Assembly (NCBI GenBank): GCA_023256475.1
Contig: JAGDXP010000002.1
Span: forward strand, 1 to 35,115
DNA: 35,115 bases
Reading direction: 5' to 3'
Origin: Thermoplasmata archaeon
GTDB lineage: Archaea > Thermoplasmatota > Thermoplasmata > Thermoplasmatales > GCA-001856825
Position numbers and translations under genes: made by a program. The notes under the pieces were generated by a model. It was given only the letters and a program-made list of their open reading frames with translations. It was not told the origin of the DNA and did not search any database. Below, piece after piece: positions 25,457-33,078 of the stretch (position 1 is its first letter; each line of letters opens with the position of its first letter).

Positions 25457-25845
25457 AATTTCAATTCAAATACAGAGTAGCCTGGGTCGATACAGATGCG
25501 CTTGGAATAATGCATTTCTCCAATTATTTCAGACTGTGTGAAAGGACTGAACAGGAGCTAATGAATTCTCTGGGATTGGAAGATGATGAAACTTTTTTAC
25601 CAAGAGTGGACGCGCATTGTACTTACAAATCACCCCTTAAATTCAATGATCCTGTTACCGTTTACATGTGGGTCAAAGAAATAGGCAAATCCCATATAAC
25701 CTTCTCATATGAAATAGTGAATGATCTTCACGGTAAGGTAGCTGCACAGTGCCAGATTGTTGTTGTTCCAGTAGACGCAAAAATGAAAAAATCCACTTTA
25801 AAAGAAGAAATTACCGAAAAATTAAGAAAATTCATGGATGAATGA
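25453..25845 (+). CDS. Hotdog-fold acyl-CoA thioesterase (4HBT, YbgC/FadM-like)
   Basis: A 130-residue single-hotdog thioesterase. The active-site segment VAWVDTDALGIMHFSNYFRLCERTEQE is that of YbgC/4-hydroxybenzoyl-CoA thioesterases, with D15 in the position of the catalytic Asp. It probably hydrolyses short or medium acyl-CoAs. Coupling to etfBA (4 bp overlap) points to fatty-acid or branched-chain amino acid oxidation, perhaps to release CoA when acyl-CoA builds up; this is inference. Its end overlaps the convergent TauE/SafE gene by 14 bp. Confidence 0.88.
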   Translation: MKFQFKYRVAWVDTDALGIMHFSNYFRLCERTEQELMNSLGLEDDETFLPRVDAHCTYKSPLKFNDPVTVYMWVKEIGKSHITFSYEIVNDLHGKVAAQCQIVVVPVDAKMKKSTLKEEITEKLRKFMDE

Positions 25846-26665
25846 AACCTATACCTGCAAGGTTTTTGTACATCAGATAGATTGCTACGAGTATTATAAT
25901 TATGGCATAGATTAGCCTTAATTTGTTTTTGTCTATGCTTACTGCTATCTTAGTCCCGATATAACCACCTGCAATCCCTCCCAACAGGTACAAAAGGGAT
26001 ATTGTTACATTGATTTCGTGATACAATGCGTACGTAGATGCACTTACAATTCCGAATGTACCCACTGCAATTAACGATGTACCTACTGCCGCTGTTATTT
26101 CTAGGGCTCCGGCTAGCATAAGGGAAGGCACTATTAGAAAGCCCCCGCCGATCCCAAAGAATCCCGATAAAAAGCCAACTGCGAATCCGGCTGGGAGCAG
26201 ATACTGATACTTTATGTTGCATCCTGCATCGGCTTTCCTAACATCTGACTTCCTTCCCCGTATCATCAGATAAGCTACAACAATCATCAATATACCGAAT
26301 AGAAATAGAAGAGATTCGCCATTGACCAGATGCCCTATATAGGCCCCTAAAAATGAGCCTACCACACCTGGAAGAGTGAATATAACCCCCTTCTTTAACC
26401 TAACATTCTTTTTCATGAAGTGCATAATTGAATTTACATACGCATTCAATCCCACTGCCAGTGCAGTTGTTCCAATTACAACATGGTCAACATAATTTTC
26501 GTAAGACTTTGTATGTGCCCCATATGCCAATCCCACGAAATACAGTAACAGAGGAACTGCCAAAATAGATCCTCCGCCACCAATCATCCCTAGAGATAGT
26601 CCAACTAAGAATCCAGAGATCACCGATAGTATATATTGAAGAGGTGTAACATAGATTGTATACAT
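25832..26665 (-). CDS. TauE/SafE-family membrane permease
   Basis: A 277-residue protein with about eight hydrophobic helices and two internally similar halves, each starting with the family motif: SGFLVGLSLGMIGGGGSILAVPLLL near the N-terminus and GFLSGFFGIGGGFLIVPSLML in the middle. TauE/SafE members export sulphite, sulphoacetate or other organic anions, or import them; direction and substrate cannot be told here. In a sulphur-rich acidic setting a sulphur anion is plausible. It is a single gene with an AT-rich TTATAAATT about 35-43 bp upstream. Confidence 0.85.
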   Translation of the reverse strand: MYTIYVTPLQYILSVISGFLVGLSLGMIGGGGSILAVPLLLYFVGLAYGAHTKSYENYVDHVVIGTTALAVGLNAYVNSIMHFMKKNVRLKKGVIFTLPGVVGSFLGAYIGHLVNGESLLFLFGILMIVVAYLMIRGRKSDVRKADAGCNIKYQYLLPAGFAVGFLSGFFGIGGGFLIVPSLMLAGALEITAAVGTSLIAVGTFGIVSASTYALYHEINVTISLLYLLGGIAGGYIGTKIAVSIDKNKLRLIYAIIIILVAIYLMYKNLAGIGFIHP

Positions 26666-26903
26666 ACTAACTCAGCCTTATTTACGTGATTATTTTTATC
26701 AATTTATAAGTAATCTCATTATTGGCCTCATGGAGCACGACTTAAATGAATGATTCTTAGCAAATTTCGATCTCAGCGCATAATTAATAGGTATTATGTC
26801 CTTAACAAGATTGTGTGAATCTTTCAATAATTAGATTGCAAAGGGGCCCAAAGAGATAACATTGATTTATTGTTGTAGCGTTTAATCGGTATCATGGATC
26901 CAA
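26666..26903 (+). other. Longest intergenic region, 238 bp
   Basis: This gap lies between two minus-strand genes. It holds the TauE TATA element near 26700, which read on the plus strand (TTTATAAGT) also stands about 25 bp before ATG 26730. That ATG opens only a 7-codon frame (MEHDLNE, stop). A GGGCCC palindrome lies at 26844-26849. No recognised RNA gene was seen. It may hold an untranslated small transcript or the remains of a lost gene. Confidence 0.4.
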
Positions 26904-27218
26904 TTATTTATTGGAAGTGGCCAATCTTTCCTTTATAAAATTCTCACCCTTTTGGCTCAATTGATAATATGTATGATGCGGATGAGTTGTGACCCTTTTC
27001 TTCAGCCTTGCCTCTTTTCTCTTGAGCATTCCGGATCTTCTCTTCTCTAGATAGCCCATTTCGAATAACCTTTTCAGAATCTCACATACATCTCTCTTAT
27101 TCATCTCTAGGTCTCTGCCAACAGATTTGGCGTAATCCACTCCGAATCTCTTGAAATGCATAAGTACCTTATAAATTAGCTCTTCATCCAATTCTATTTT
27201 CTTGGTAAGATCCCTCAT
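26904..27218 (-). CDS. DUF2250 winged-helix protein
   Basis: A 104-residue basic protein of the archaeal DUF2250 type. The core ELIYKVLMHFKRFGVDYAKSVGRDLEMNKRDVCEILKRLFEMGYLEKRR is a winged helix, and the wing is followed by a basic stretch and a C-terminal YYQLSQKGENFIKERL typical of ArsR/MarR-like regulators. It begins 3 bp after the NlpC/P60 stop, so it is almost certainly co-transcribed with it and is a candidate regulator of the adjoining murein-peptide genes. That role is inference from position; no operator was identified. Confidence 0.75.
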   Translation of the reverse strand: MRDLTKKIELDEELIYKVLMHFKRFGVDYAKSVGRDLEMNKRDVCEILKRLFEMGYLEKRRSGMLKRKEARLKKRVTTHPHHTYYQLSQKGENFIKERLATSNK

Positions 27219-27221
27219 GGA

Positions 27222-27926
27222 TCAACACTTCCAAGGAACATTAAACCTACCAATTTTTTCAAATATACTCATCAACAATTTAGCATATTCTGATCCGTCA
27301 AATAGGTTATTAACTGTAACTCTGGAATATCTACCGTTGGCATGGACAATCAATCCATTCCCTAAATATAGTGCTACGTGACCCTTGAAGAATACCAAAT
27401 CTCCAGGCTCCGCAGCTTCAAAATCTCTAATTGTACTTGAGGCATCTCTCTGTTGGGATGAATTCCTTGGAATTTCCTTTCCAGAGTATCTGAAGAGCCT
27501 TTGAGTAAATCCTGAGCAATCGAACCCAAAATCTGAGGTACCTCCCCAAAGATACGGTACCCCCATGAAGTTTTTGTATAGATCCAGAGGGTTGAACACT
27601 CCATCAATTGGCTCCAGCAGGCCACTGGGGATGCCGAAATATTCAACATCTTTATCATCCACGTAAGAACCGAACGGGAGTGCCATTTTTTCATTTCTGT
27701 ACATTGAATTTAATTTGTATTTTCTCGGCTTTTCTTCACCTATCAGCGCAGTCTTTACATAACCCACTACTCCGTCTACACACCTTACTTTACTCCATTC
27801 ACCAAGATTTTCTAGCAGATCCACAAATTCACCATATATGAGCTGAGAATCTCTCTCAGATTCAAATTTAGGTTCAGTCCTTATATCAGCCACTGAAGTT
27901 ATTATCATCATTGAATTTTGTATCAT
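27222..27926 (-). CDS. SH3b-NlpC/P60 cysteine peptidase, murein-peptide (gamma-D-Glu-DAP) endopeptidase type
   Basis: A 234-residue protein with an N-terminal bacterial-SH3 domain (about residues 10-62: ADIRTEP, WSKVR, GVVGYVKTAL), a linker and an NlpC/P60 domain. Catalytic residues are C137 in GFDCSGFTQ, H183 in GHVALYLG and H195 in IVHANG; YLWGGTSDFGFDCSG is nearly the family consensus. The architecture is that of YkfC-like enzymes, which cleave L-Ala-gamma-D-Glu-|-DAP peptides bearing a free N-terminal Ala. There is no signal peptide, so it should act in the cytosol on imported peptides rather than on cell walls. Thermoplasmatales lack peptidoglycan, so a bacterial origin is likely. It leads an operon with the DUF2250 gene and diverges from the epimerase, decarboxylase and MFS operon 90 bp away. 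Confidence 0.87.
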   Translation of the reverse strand: MIQNSMMIITSVADIRTEPKFESERDSQLIYGEFVDLLENLGEWSKVRCVDGVVGYVKTALIGEEKPRKYKLNSMYRNEKMALPFGSYVDDKDVEYFGIPSGLLEPIDGVFNPLDLYKNFMGVPYLWGGTSDFGFDCSGFTQRLFRYSGKEIPRNSSQQRDASSTIRDFEAAEPGDLVFFKGHVALYLGNGLIVHANGRYSRVTVNNLFDGSEYAKLLMSIFEKIGRFNVPWKC

Positions 27927-27980
27927 AGTTTTTTAGATATAATTTTTCATTGATTTTTGAAAACAGAAAATTCGGGAATG

Positions 27981-27990
27981 TTTATTTATG
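27981..27990 (+). promoter_or_regulatory. TATA box for the dipeptide epimerase operon
   Basis: TTTATTTATG is centred about 30 bp before ATG 28016 and only 19 bp before ATG 28004, favouring the downstream start. The region 27927-28015 is shared with the divergent NlpC/P60 operon, where AATTATATC (minus strand, near 27938-27946) is the likely counterpart. Confidence 0.5.
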
Positions 27991-28015
27991 AAATAAGCAT
28001 TTTATGGGGACCAAT

Positions 28016-29140
28016 ATGAAAATTGAAAAGATCGAAATTTATAAGGGAACAGTTTATTATAAGGCTCCTTTTAGAATTTCTTTGGGAAGTTCTGAACAGA
28101 GCGATGAAGTTGTAATAAAAATTACAGATGCTGAAGGAAATTGGGGAATTGGAGAAGCTGGACCTGCAGCAAGGATAACGGGTGAAACCCAGGGGACCGT
28201 CATTGAAGCTTCAAAGGTTATTGCCAGTTCTCTTGTAGGCCAGGATCCAGAGGATATACCCCAATTAATTGAAAAAATAGATTCATCCGTCTTGAGGAAC
28301 AGTTCAGCAAAGGCCGCATTTGACATTGCTCTATATGACCTATTGTCAAGAAAATATAAGATGCCGCTTTACAAATTCCTTGGTGCATACCGGGAATCCA
28401 TTATAACCGACGTAACCATTGGAATAATGGATATGGAATCGGCCATAAAGAAGGCCACATATCTTAAAAATATCGGTATAAAGAGAATAAAAATGAAGGT
28501 TGGGGAGAACATCGTTGAGGATTACAAGAGAGTGGAGGCTGTCAGAAATGTAGTAGGTGAAAATATTGACATATTCATTGATGCTAATCAGGGCTGGTCT
28601 CCTGGTGAGGCTATAAGAAATCTTGAATTATTTGACAACCTTGGCGTAGAATTTGTTGAACAACCTGTTAAGGCCTGGGATATAGATGGGCTGGCTTATG
28701 TAAGAAATAAGGGACCAATGCCAGTTATGGCTGATGAATCGGTACATTCACCAGAGGATGCAATCAAGGTCATCAAGGCTGAAGCAGCTGACTTCATAAA
28801 TATAAAGCTGATGAAAAGTGGGGGGATACATAATGCAAAGAAAATAGCAGATATTTCTGAGGCAGCTGGAATTGCCAATATGGTGGGCTGCATGATGGAG
28901 GGCGCAATTGGTATTGCCGCGGGCATACATTTCTCCTTGCATCATAGAAATGTTAAATTTGTAGACCTCGACTCCGACCTTGACATGAAAAATACACTGA
29001 CTGGCGGAAAGCTGCTGCCTTTAAAGGGAAGCCACAGGCTATCGGACGGTTATCCTGGACTTGGAGATTTGAACTTGAACCCTGCAGAAGTTCAGTTAGT
29101 CTCAACCATAAGTAAGTCAAGCGATTACAAATCATTCTAG
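28016..29140 (+). CDS. Dipeptide epimerase, L-Ala-D/L-Glu epimerase type (enolase superfamily)
   Basis: A 374-residue muconate-lactonising-subgroup enolase-superfamily enzyme. Numbered from ATG 28004, it has the acid/base pair K163 (in KMK, 163-165) and K268 (NIKLMKSGG), the metal ligands D193 (DANQGW), E219 (VEQPV) and D244 (MADES), and the DLD motif at 321-323. That DxD binds the dipeptide amino group and marks the Ala-Glu epimerase group, at the same numbering I recall for the Bacillus enzyme. GCMMEGAIGIAAGIHF and the terminal PGLGDL also match. It would turn L-Ala-D-Glu, the product of the neighbouring NlpC/P60 enzyme, into L-Ala-L-Glu for ordinary peptidases. MKIEKIEIYKG at 28016 is the family start and fits the TATA box. 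Other dipeptide specificities remain possible. Confidence 0.87.
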   Translation: MKIEKIEIYKGTVYYKAPFRISLGSSEQSDEVVIKITDAEGNWGIGEAGPAARITGETQGTVIEASKVIASSLVGQDPEDIPQLIEKIDSSVLRNSSAKAAFDIALYDLLSRKYKMPLYKFLGAYRESIITDVTIGIMDMESAIKKATYLKNIGIKRIKMKVGENIVEDYKRVEAVRNVVGENIDIFIDANQGWSPGEAIRNLELFDNLGVEFVEQPVKAWDIDGLAYVRNKGPMPVMADESVHSPEDAIKVIKAEAADFINIKLMKSGGIHNAKKIADISEAAGIANMVGCMMEGAIGIAAGIHFSLHHRNVKFVDLDSDLDMKNTLTGGKLLPLKGSHRLSDGYPGLGDLNLNPAEVQLVSTISKSSDYKSF

Positions 29141-29147
29141 ACCAATT

Positions 29148-30392
29148 ATGAAACCGATCTCCATAAAAGATGGCAAGCATTTCATAGAGGATATAGCCCT
29201 TTCAGAATTAGCTGATAAATTTGGAACACCCATTATTGTGTATTCTAAAAGGCAAATACTTGAAAATATAAGCAGATTCAAGAATGCATTCTCAATTTTT
29301 AATGAACATGAAGCACACTATGCCATCAAGGCTAATTATAACCCGGAAATTCTTAGAATCCTTCGGGAAAATGGAATTGGAGCTGATGCTGCAAACCCCA
29401 ACGAAGCAAGATTGGCACTACAGATTGGCTTTGACAAGAAAATGATTACAGTTAGCCCTAACAACCTTACAAAGGAAGAGTTGAATTTCCTAGTTGGGGA
29501 AAAGTTCATTGTGAATTTTGATGATGAAATTCAATTCTCCTTAGTAGATGAGAAAATTGATTTATTCTCCATCAGAGTAAATCCGGGGATCGGAAAAGGG
29601 GAATTCAAAGGAATAACCACTGGTGGTAAAAACAGCAAATTCGGGACTTCCCCAGAAAAGGCAAAATTGGCCTATGAGAAGGCCAAGAATATGGGTGTCG
29701 AAAGGTTTGGAATACACATGCACACAGGTTCTAACGTTATTGACTCCGAGTTTTTCAAGAAATCCAGCTTAGCGTTCTTCAAAATTGCTAGCATGATTTC
29801 AAAGGATGTAGGAATTAAATTTGAGTATCTTGACATTGGAGGGGGGTATGGAGTTCCCTATCAACCAAACGTTGAAGAGTTGAATATTGATATGGTTGCG
29901 CAAAACATTAGGTCAAACTTTATGCTGCCCGAGATATATGAGTACCTCGGAACAAGCAAGATTATTACAGAACCTGGAAGATATCTGGTTGCTAATTCTG
30001 CAGCAATATTATCTAGGGTGACAAACGTTAAAAGAACTGACAGGAATTTTATTGGAACAAATATAAGCTTCAACACCGTGCTGAGGCATGCTCTCTATGG
30101 TGCGAAGCACCACTTTGAAATAATGGACAAGGTCAATGGAAAATACAGGAAATTTATCATAACAGGACAGGCCTGTGAAAATACTGACAGATTGGGACAA
30201 AATGTTCCTTTGATTGAGCCCAAGATAAATGATATCTTGATAACTTATACAGCTGGTGCATACATAATGTCCATGGCCTCAAATTATAATTTACTAAGAA
30301 GACCTGCTGAAATTTTAGTTGATGGTTCCAACACAAAGATAATAAGAAGGGCAGACGATCTTACCGATATATTGCAACCTTTCACAATCTAG
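29148..30392 (+). CDS. lysA: Diaminopimelate decarboxylase-like PLP enzyme
   Basis: A 414-residue fold-III PLP decarboxylase. Visible are the PLP lysine K61 in HYAIKANYNP, HMHTGSN, the phosphate loop DIGGGYGVPY, EPGRYLVAN, R313 and Y317 in LRHALYGAKHH, C343-E344 in ACENTDRLG, and Y372 in TAGAYIMSMASNYN. This is the LysA layout, meso-DAP to L-lysine plus CO2. Departures are N345 where LysA usually has Ser after CE, and GTNISFN in place of the usual DAGMND. Specificity could therefore have drifted. It lies 7 bp after the epimerase. With the NlpC/P60 peptidase releasing DAP next door, use of scavenged DAP for lysine is the simplest reading. No other DAP-pathway gene is in the window. Confidence 0.83.
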   Translation: MKPISIKDGKHFIEDIALSELADKFGTPIIVYSKRQILENISRFKNAFSIFNEHEAHYAIKANYNPEILRILRENGIGADAANPNEARLALQIGFDKKMITVSPNNLTKEELNFLVGEKFIVNFDDEIQFSLVDEKIDLFSIRVNPGIGKGEFKGITTGGKNSKFGTSPEKAKLAYEKAKNMGVERFGIHMHTGSNVIDSEFFKKSSLAFFKIASMISKDVGIKFEYLDIGGGYGVPYQPNVEELNIDMVAQNIRSNFMLPEIYEYLGTSKIITEPGRYLVANSAAILSRVTNVKRTDRNFIGTNISFNTVLRHALYGAKHHFEIMDKVNGKYRKFIITGQACENTDRLGQNVPLIEPKINDILITYTAGAYIMSMASNYNLLRRPAEILVDGSNTKIIRRADDLTDILQPFTI

Positions 30393-30396
30393 GAGG
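30391..30396 (+). promoter_or_regulatory. Shine-Dalgarno sequence for the MFS gene
   Basis: AGGAGG overlaps the stop codon of the decarboxylase gene and lies 9 bp before a TTG at 30406. It supports TTG as the start of the next gene and places both in one transcript. Confidence 0.7.
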
Positions 30397-30405
30397 AACT
30401 AGAGA

Positions 30406-31569
30406 TTGAAGTACCAGATAAGAGCGATTTCAGTGAACGTGGCAAGGGCAGTTTATGCCCTTAACTGGTTTGACATAACACCTGGAATGATATTCATATC
30501 CCGTGATTTGGATCTTAGGTTAGTATATTTAGGTGTAGCTACAACGGCGTTCTATATTGGACTGGCTTCGTTACAGATGATAGGAGGAATCCTTGCAACA
30601 AAGTACGGATCCAGAATGATCTCATTCCTTGGTATATTCATTTTGGGACTTGGCGGAATACTCAGCGGTTTTTCCAACAATCTCGTGCAACTGGCCCTCT
30701 TTAGATTTATAACAGGTTCCGGAGCTGCAATGTTCTTTTCTCCAGGACTCTCCTTATTAAAATCCGTTACACCCCAGGATAAATATGGACATTGGGTAGG
30801 GGTATACAACGGAGCTTTTAATTTGGGGGGCGGAGTTGGAGCTTTTGGATGGGTATTTGTTGATGAATTCATAGGGTGGAGAATGGGATTAGTTCTGGGA
30901 GGTCTTTTAGCCATTGCCTCCGGCCTAGTTATGCTACTTTTAACTGGCAGTTATGGAAACGAGAGACTTCATTCTTCAAAAATAATGTCTGAAACAGTTT
31001 TCATTTTGAAGAACAAATATTTATGGCTGCTATCCGTTGGACTGATGTCTGGAATGTTCTCAGAGACCATAATAGGGCAGTTCATCATTTATTATAGTGA
31101 GACCTATGTTAAAATAGGCGAAACCTTTGCTGGAGTTCTAGGTGGTATATTTTTAATTCTAGGTTTCCCGGGTGGTGTCATTGGAGGCTATATTTTCTCA
31201 AAAGTGAATAACAAGAAGAAATATTCATACACATTGTCTGTGATTGTTTCCCTTCTATTGGTACCCATAGCCCTGTCCAAGAGTATATTTATCCTGTTCG
31301 GAGCGGTTATACTTGAAGGATTTTTAACCGTTAACACCTTCTCGATTTTATATACTCTTACAACAGAATTCATCAGGGAAAAAAATTCATTGCCCTTTGC
31401 GCTCTCATTTGTTAATTTTGTACAGATAGCCCTTGGAAGTTTGTTTCCAACAATATTTACAGCAATAGCTTCAATTTATTCTTACAGAATTTCCTGGATA
31501 GCTCTATCTATTATGGGCCTTCTACTCACAGCTCTCATCAAACCTGTTCCAATCCTAGATAGAAAGTGA
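30406..31569 (+). CDS. MFS permease linked to the murein-peptide genes
   Basis: A 387-residue major facilitator protein with about 12 hydrophobic helices. The loop after helix 2 reads GGILATKYGSRM, a variant of MFS motif A, and RFITGSGAAMFFSPGLSLLKSV covers the helix 4-5 region. The TTG start is fixed by AGGAGG 9 bp upstream; the next residues (AISVNVARAVYALNWFDITPGMIF) form helix 1. Substrate cannot be read directly. As third gene of the epimerase-decarboxylase operon, it is a candidate importer of murein peptides or exporter/importer of an amino acid product. Confidence 0.82.
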   Translation: MKYQIRAISVNVARAVYALNWFDITPGMIFISRDLDLRLVYLGVATTAFYIGLASLQMIGGILATKYGSRMISFLGIFILGLGGILSGFSNNLVQLALFRFITGSGAAMFFSPGLSLLKSVTPQDKYGHWVGVYNGAFNLGGGVGAFGWVFVDEFIGWRMGLVLGGLLAIASGLVMLLLTGSYGNERLHSSKIMSETVFILKNKYLWLLSVGLMSGMFSETIIGQFIIYYSETYVKIGETFAGVLGGIFLILGFPGGVIGGYIFSKVNNKKKYSYTLSVIVSLLLVPIALSKSIFILFGAVILEGFLTVNTFSILYTLTTEFIREKNSLPFALSFVNFVQIALGSLFPTIFTAIASIYSYRISWIALSIMGLLLTALIKPVPILDRK

Positions 31570-31595
31570 TTTTTATTAAATTGGAATGAACCAGG

Positions 31596-32033
31596 GTGGA
31601 TCAAGATTGTCCATTCTGTGAGATAGCAAGGGGTAAGAGGAGTTATCAGGAAGTTTTTAGTGACAAGGAGATAATAGCTGCCATGGATCACAGGCCTGTA
31701 TCAAAGGGGCACGTGATCATATTTCCAAGAGAACATTACGAAAACATTTATGACATTCCAGAGGAAATACTTGTAAAAATAAGCCTGATATCCAAGAGAG
31801 TTTCCATGGCATTAAAAGAGGCCTACAATCCTCCCGGGCTAAATATAATTCAGAACAATGGGCAGTTGGCAGGACAAACTGTCTTCCATTTCCATATTCA
31901 TATTATTCCGAGATATGACCATGAATATCTCAGATATCTGATTGAAGTGGCAAAGAACAGAAGGATAGCGCCGGACGATTACCTATTAAGGGAAGCTAAT
32001 AACATCAAAGCTCATCTGATTTCGCAGTGGTAA
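31596..32033 (+). CDS. HIT-family hydrolase
   Basis: A 145-residue histidine-triad protein. The triad HFHIHII has H98, H100 and H102, and the N-terminal CPFCEIARG (C5, C8) is the zinc-site start common in Hint/HIT proteins. Members hydrolyse nucleoside phosphoramidates or dinucleotides such as Ap4A; the exact substrate is unknown. The start is GTG 31596; an ATG at 31586 is out of frame. It follows the MFS gene by 26 bp on the same strand, but a functional tie to the murein genes is not apparent. Confidence 0.87.
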   Translation: MDQDCPFCEIARGKRSYQEVFSDKEIIAAMDHRPVSKGHVIIFPREHYENIYDIPEEILVKISLISKRVSMALKEAYNPPGLNIIQNNGQLAGQTVFHFHIHIIPRYDHEYLRYLIEVAKNRRIAPDDYLLREANNIKAHLISQW

Positions 32034-32067
32034 ACTATTTAATTGAATCCATCATAAAGTATGGAAT

Positions 32068-33078
32068 ATGTATAGGTTTGGTATTGCTGGCATTCCTCTG
32101 GGTTCTAAGGGAAGAACAGTTAAAGATGCCGTGGAAAATACCTTTCAATTGGGCTTAAATCATCTGGAAATTCAGCTTTTCAGGGTCAGCGTTCAGGACA
32201 GGGATCTGAGTGAATTTGTGGGAATGAAGCCCTACGAAATCGATGATATGCTCCTTATTGAATTGCTCAGGGGAGATGAGGAGGGAAATTACAATCCGAT
32301 TCCACTTGACAGTACAATAGAAGAGGGGGATATTGGAAGGGAATTATTCTGGAGTATGGCCAGAGATTACAAAGAACTCAGACTCGCGGCAGATATTGCA
32401 AAGGAATTGGATGTAAAAATAACCCTTCATACTCCTTATTATGTAGATTTTGCAAATGATGAAAAGCTCATTGACGATTCAATACTCCATACAATATGGG
32501 GTGGAATCCTAAATGATGCTCTGGATGGGGAGTTCATTATTTCTCACCTTGGACTTGTTGAGGGAGATCGAAAATCGGCCCTTAAAAAGACCGAATCCTC
32601 GCTAAAGGAGATACTCAAACGGTTCAACAATTTGAATATTAAGAGCAAGCTTTACATTGAAAACTCAGGGCATCCAGACGTGCTGGGAACACTGGATGAG
32701 ATTAAGAAAATTGAGAAGGATATTAAGGGTATTAAGGGAATTGTGAACATAGCCCATATTTACAGTCTTGAAACCGACAAAACCTATGAAAAGGATTTCT
32801 TCATAGAACTCATTGAAAACACCAAAAAGGAAGGAAGGCCGCTATACTTCGAATTTTCCGGAGTGGAAATCCTTGAAAATGGCGAACACAGATTTACTCC
32901 CATTAAGAGAGGAAATCTCAAGTTCGAACCATTGGCAGATGCCATAGCAGATTTTGATGATGAAATAACCATAATATCATTCTCTCCACTACTTGAGCAT
33001 GATGCACTCTACATGAAAGTTATATTTGAAAGGTCAATATCCAAGAAGATTGGAAAGACGATTAAACCACTGCCATGA
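32068..33078 (+). CDS. TIM-barrel protein, AP endonuclease 2/xylose isomerase-like superfamily
   Basis: A 336-residue protein predicted to be a metal-binding TIM barrel: beta-strand ends carry KITLHTPYYVDF, FIISHLGLVEG, KLYIENSGHPD, VNIAHIYSLE and LYFEFSG, matching the His/Glu ligand pattern of endonuclease IV and sugar-phosphate isomerase relatives. The terminal part (FTPIKRGNLKFEPLADAI) also fits. Whether it cuts abasic DNA or acts on a sugar phosphate is unclear. Its stop overlaps the start of the hexuloisomerase gene (ATGA), which favours a carbohydrate role. The insert at residues 60-95 is unusual for endonuclease IV. Confidence 0.7.
   Translation: MYRFGIAGIPLGSKGRTVKDAVENTFQLGLNHLEIQLFRVSVQDRDLSEFVGMKPYEIDDMLLIELLRGDEEGNYNPIPLDSTIEEGDIGRELFWSMARDYKELRLAADIAKELDVKITLHTPYYVDFANDEKLIDDSILHTIWGGILNDALDGEFIISHLGLVEGDRKSALKKTESSLKEILKRFNNLNIKSKLYIENSGHPDVLGTLDEIKKIEKDIKGIKGIVNIAHIYSLETDKTYEKDFFIELIENTKKEGRPLYFEFSGVEILENGEHRFTPIKRGNLKFEPLADAIADFDDEITIISFSPLLEHDALYMKVIFERSISKKIGKTIKPLP

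Noticed and set aside
26841-26852. GGGGCCC palindrome in the longest intergenic gap.
   Set aside because: It is a six-base symmetric core with no repeat or conserved context, so too short to assign.
27374-27694. A 106-residue minus-strand frame overlapping the NlpC/P60 gene in another register.
   Set aside because: It is a frame shadow: the NlpC/P60 frame holds the domain motifs and catalytic residues throughout.
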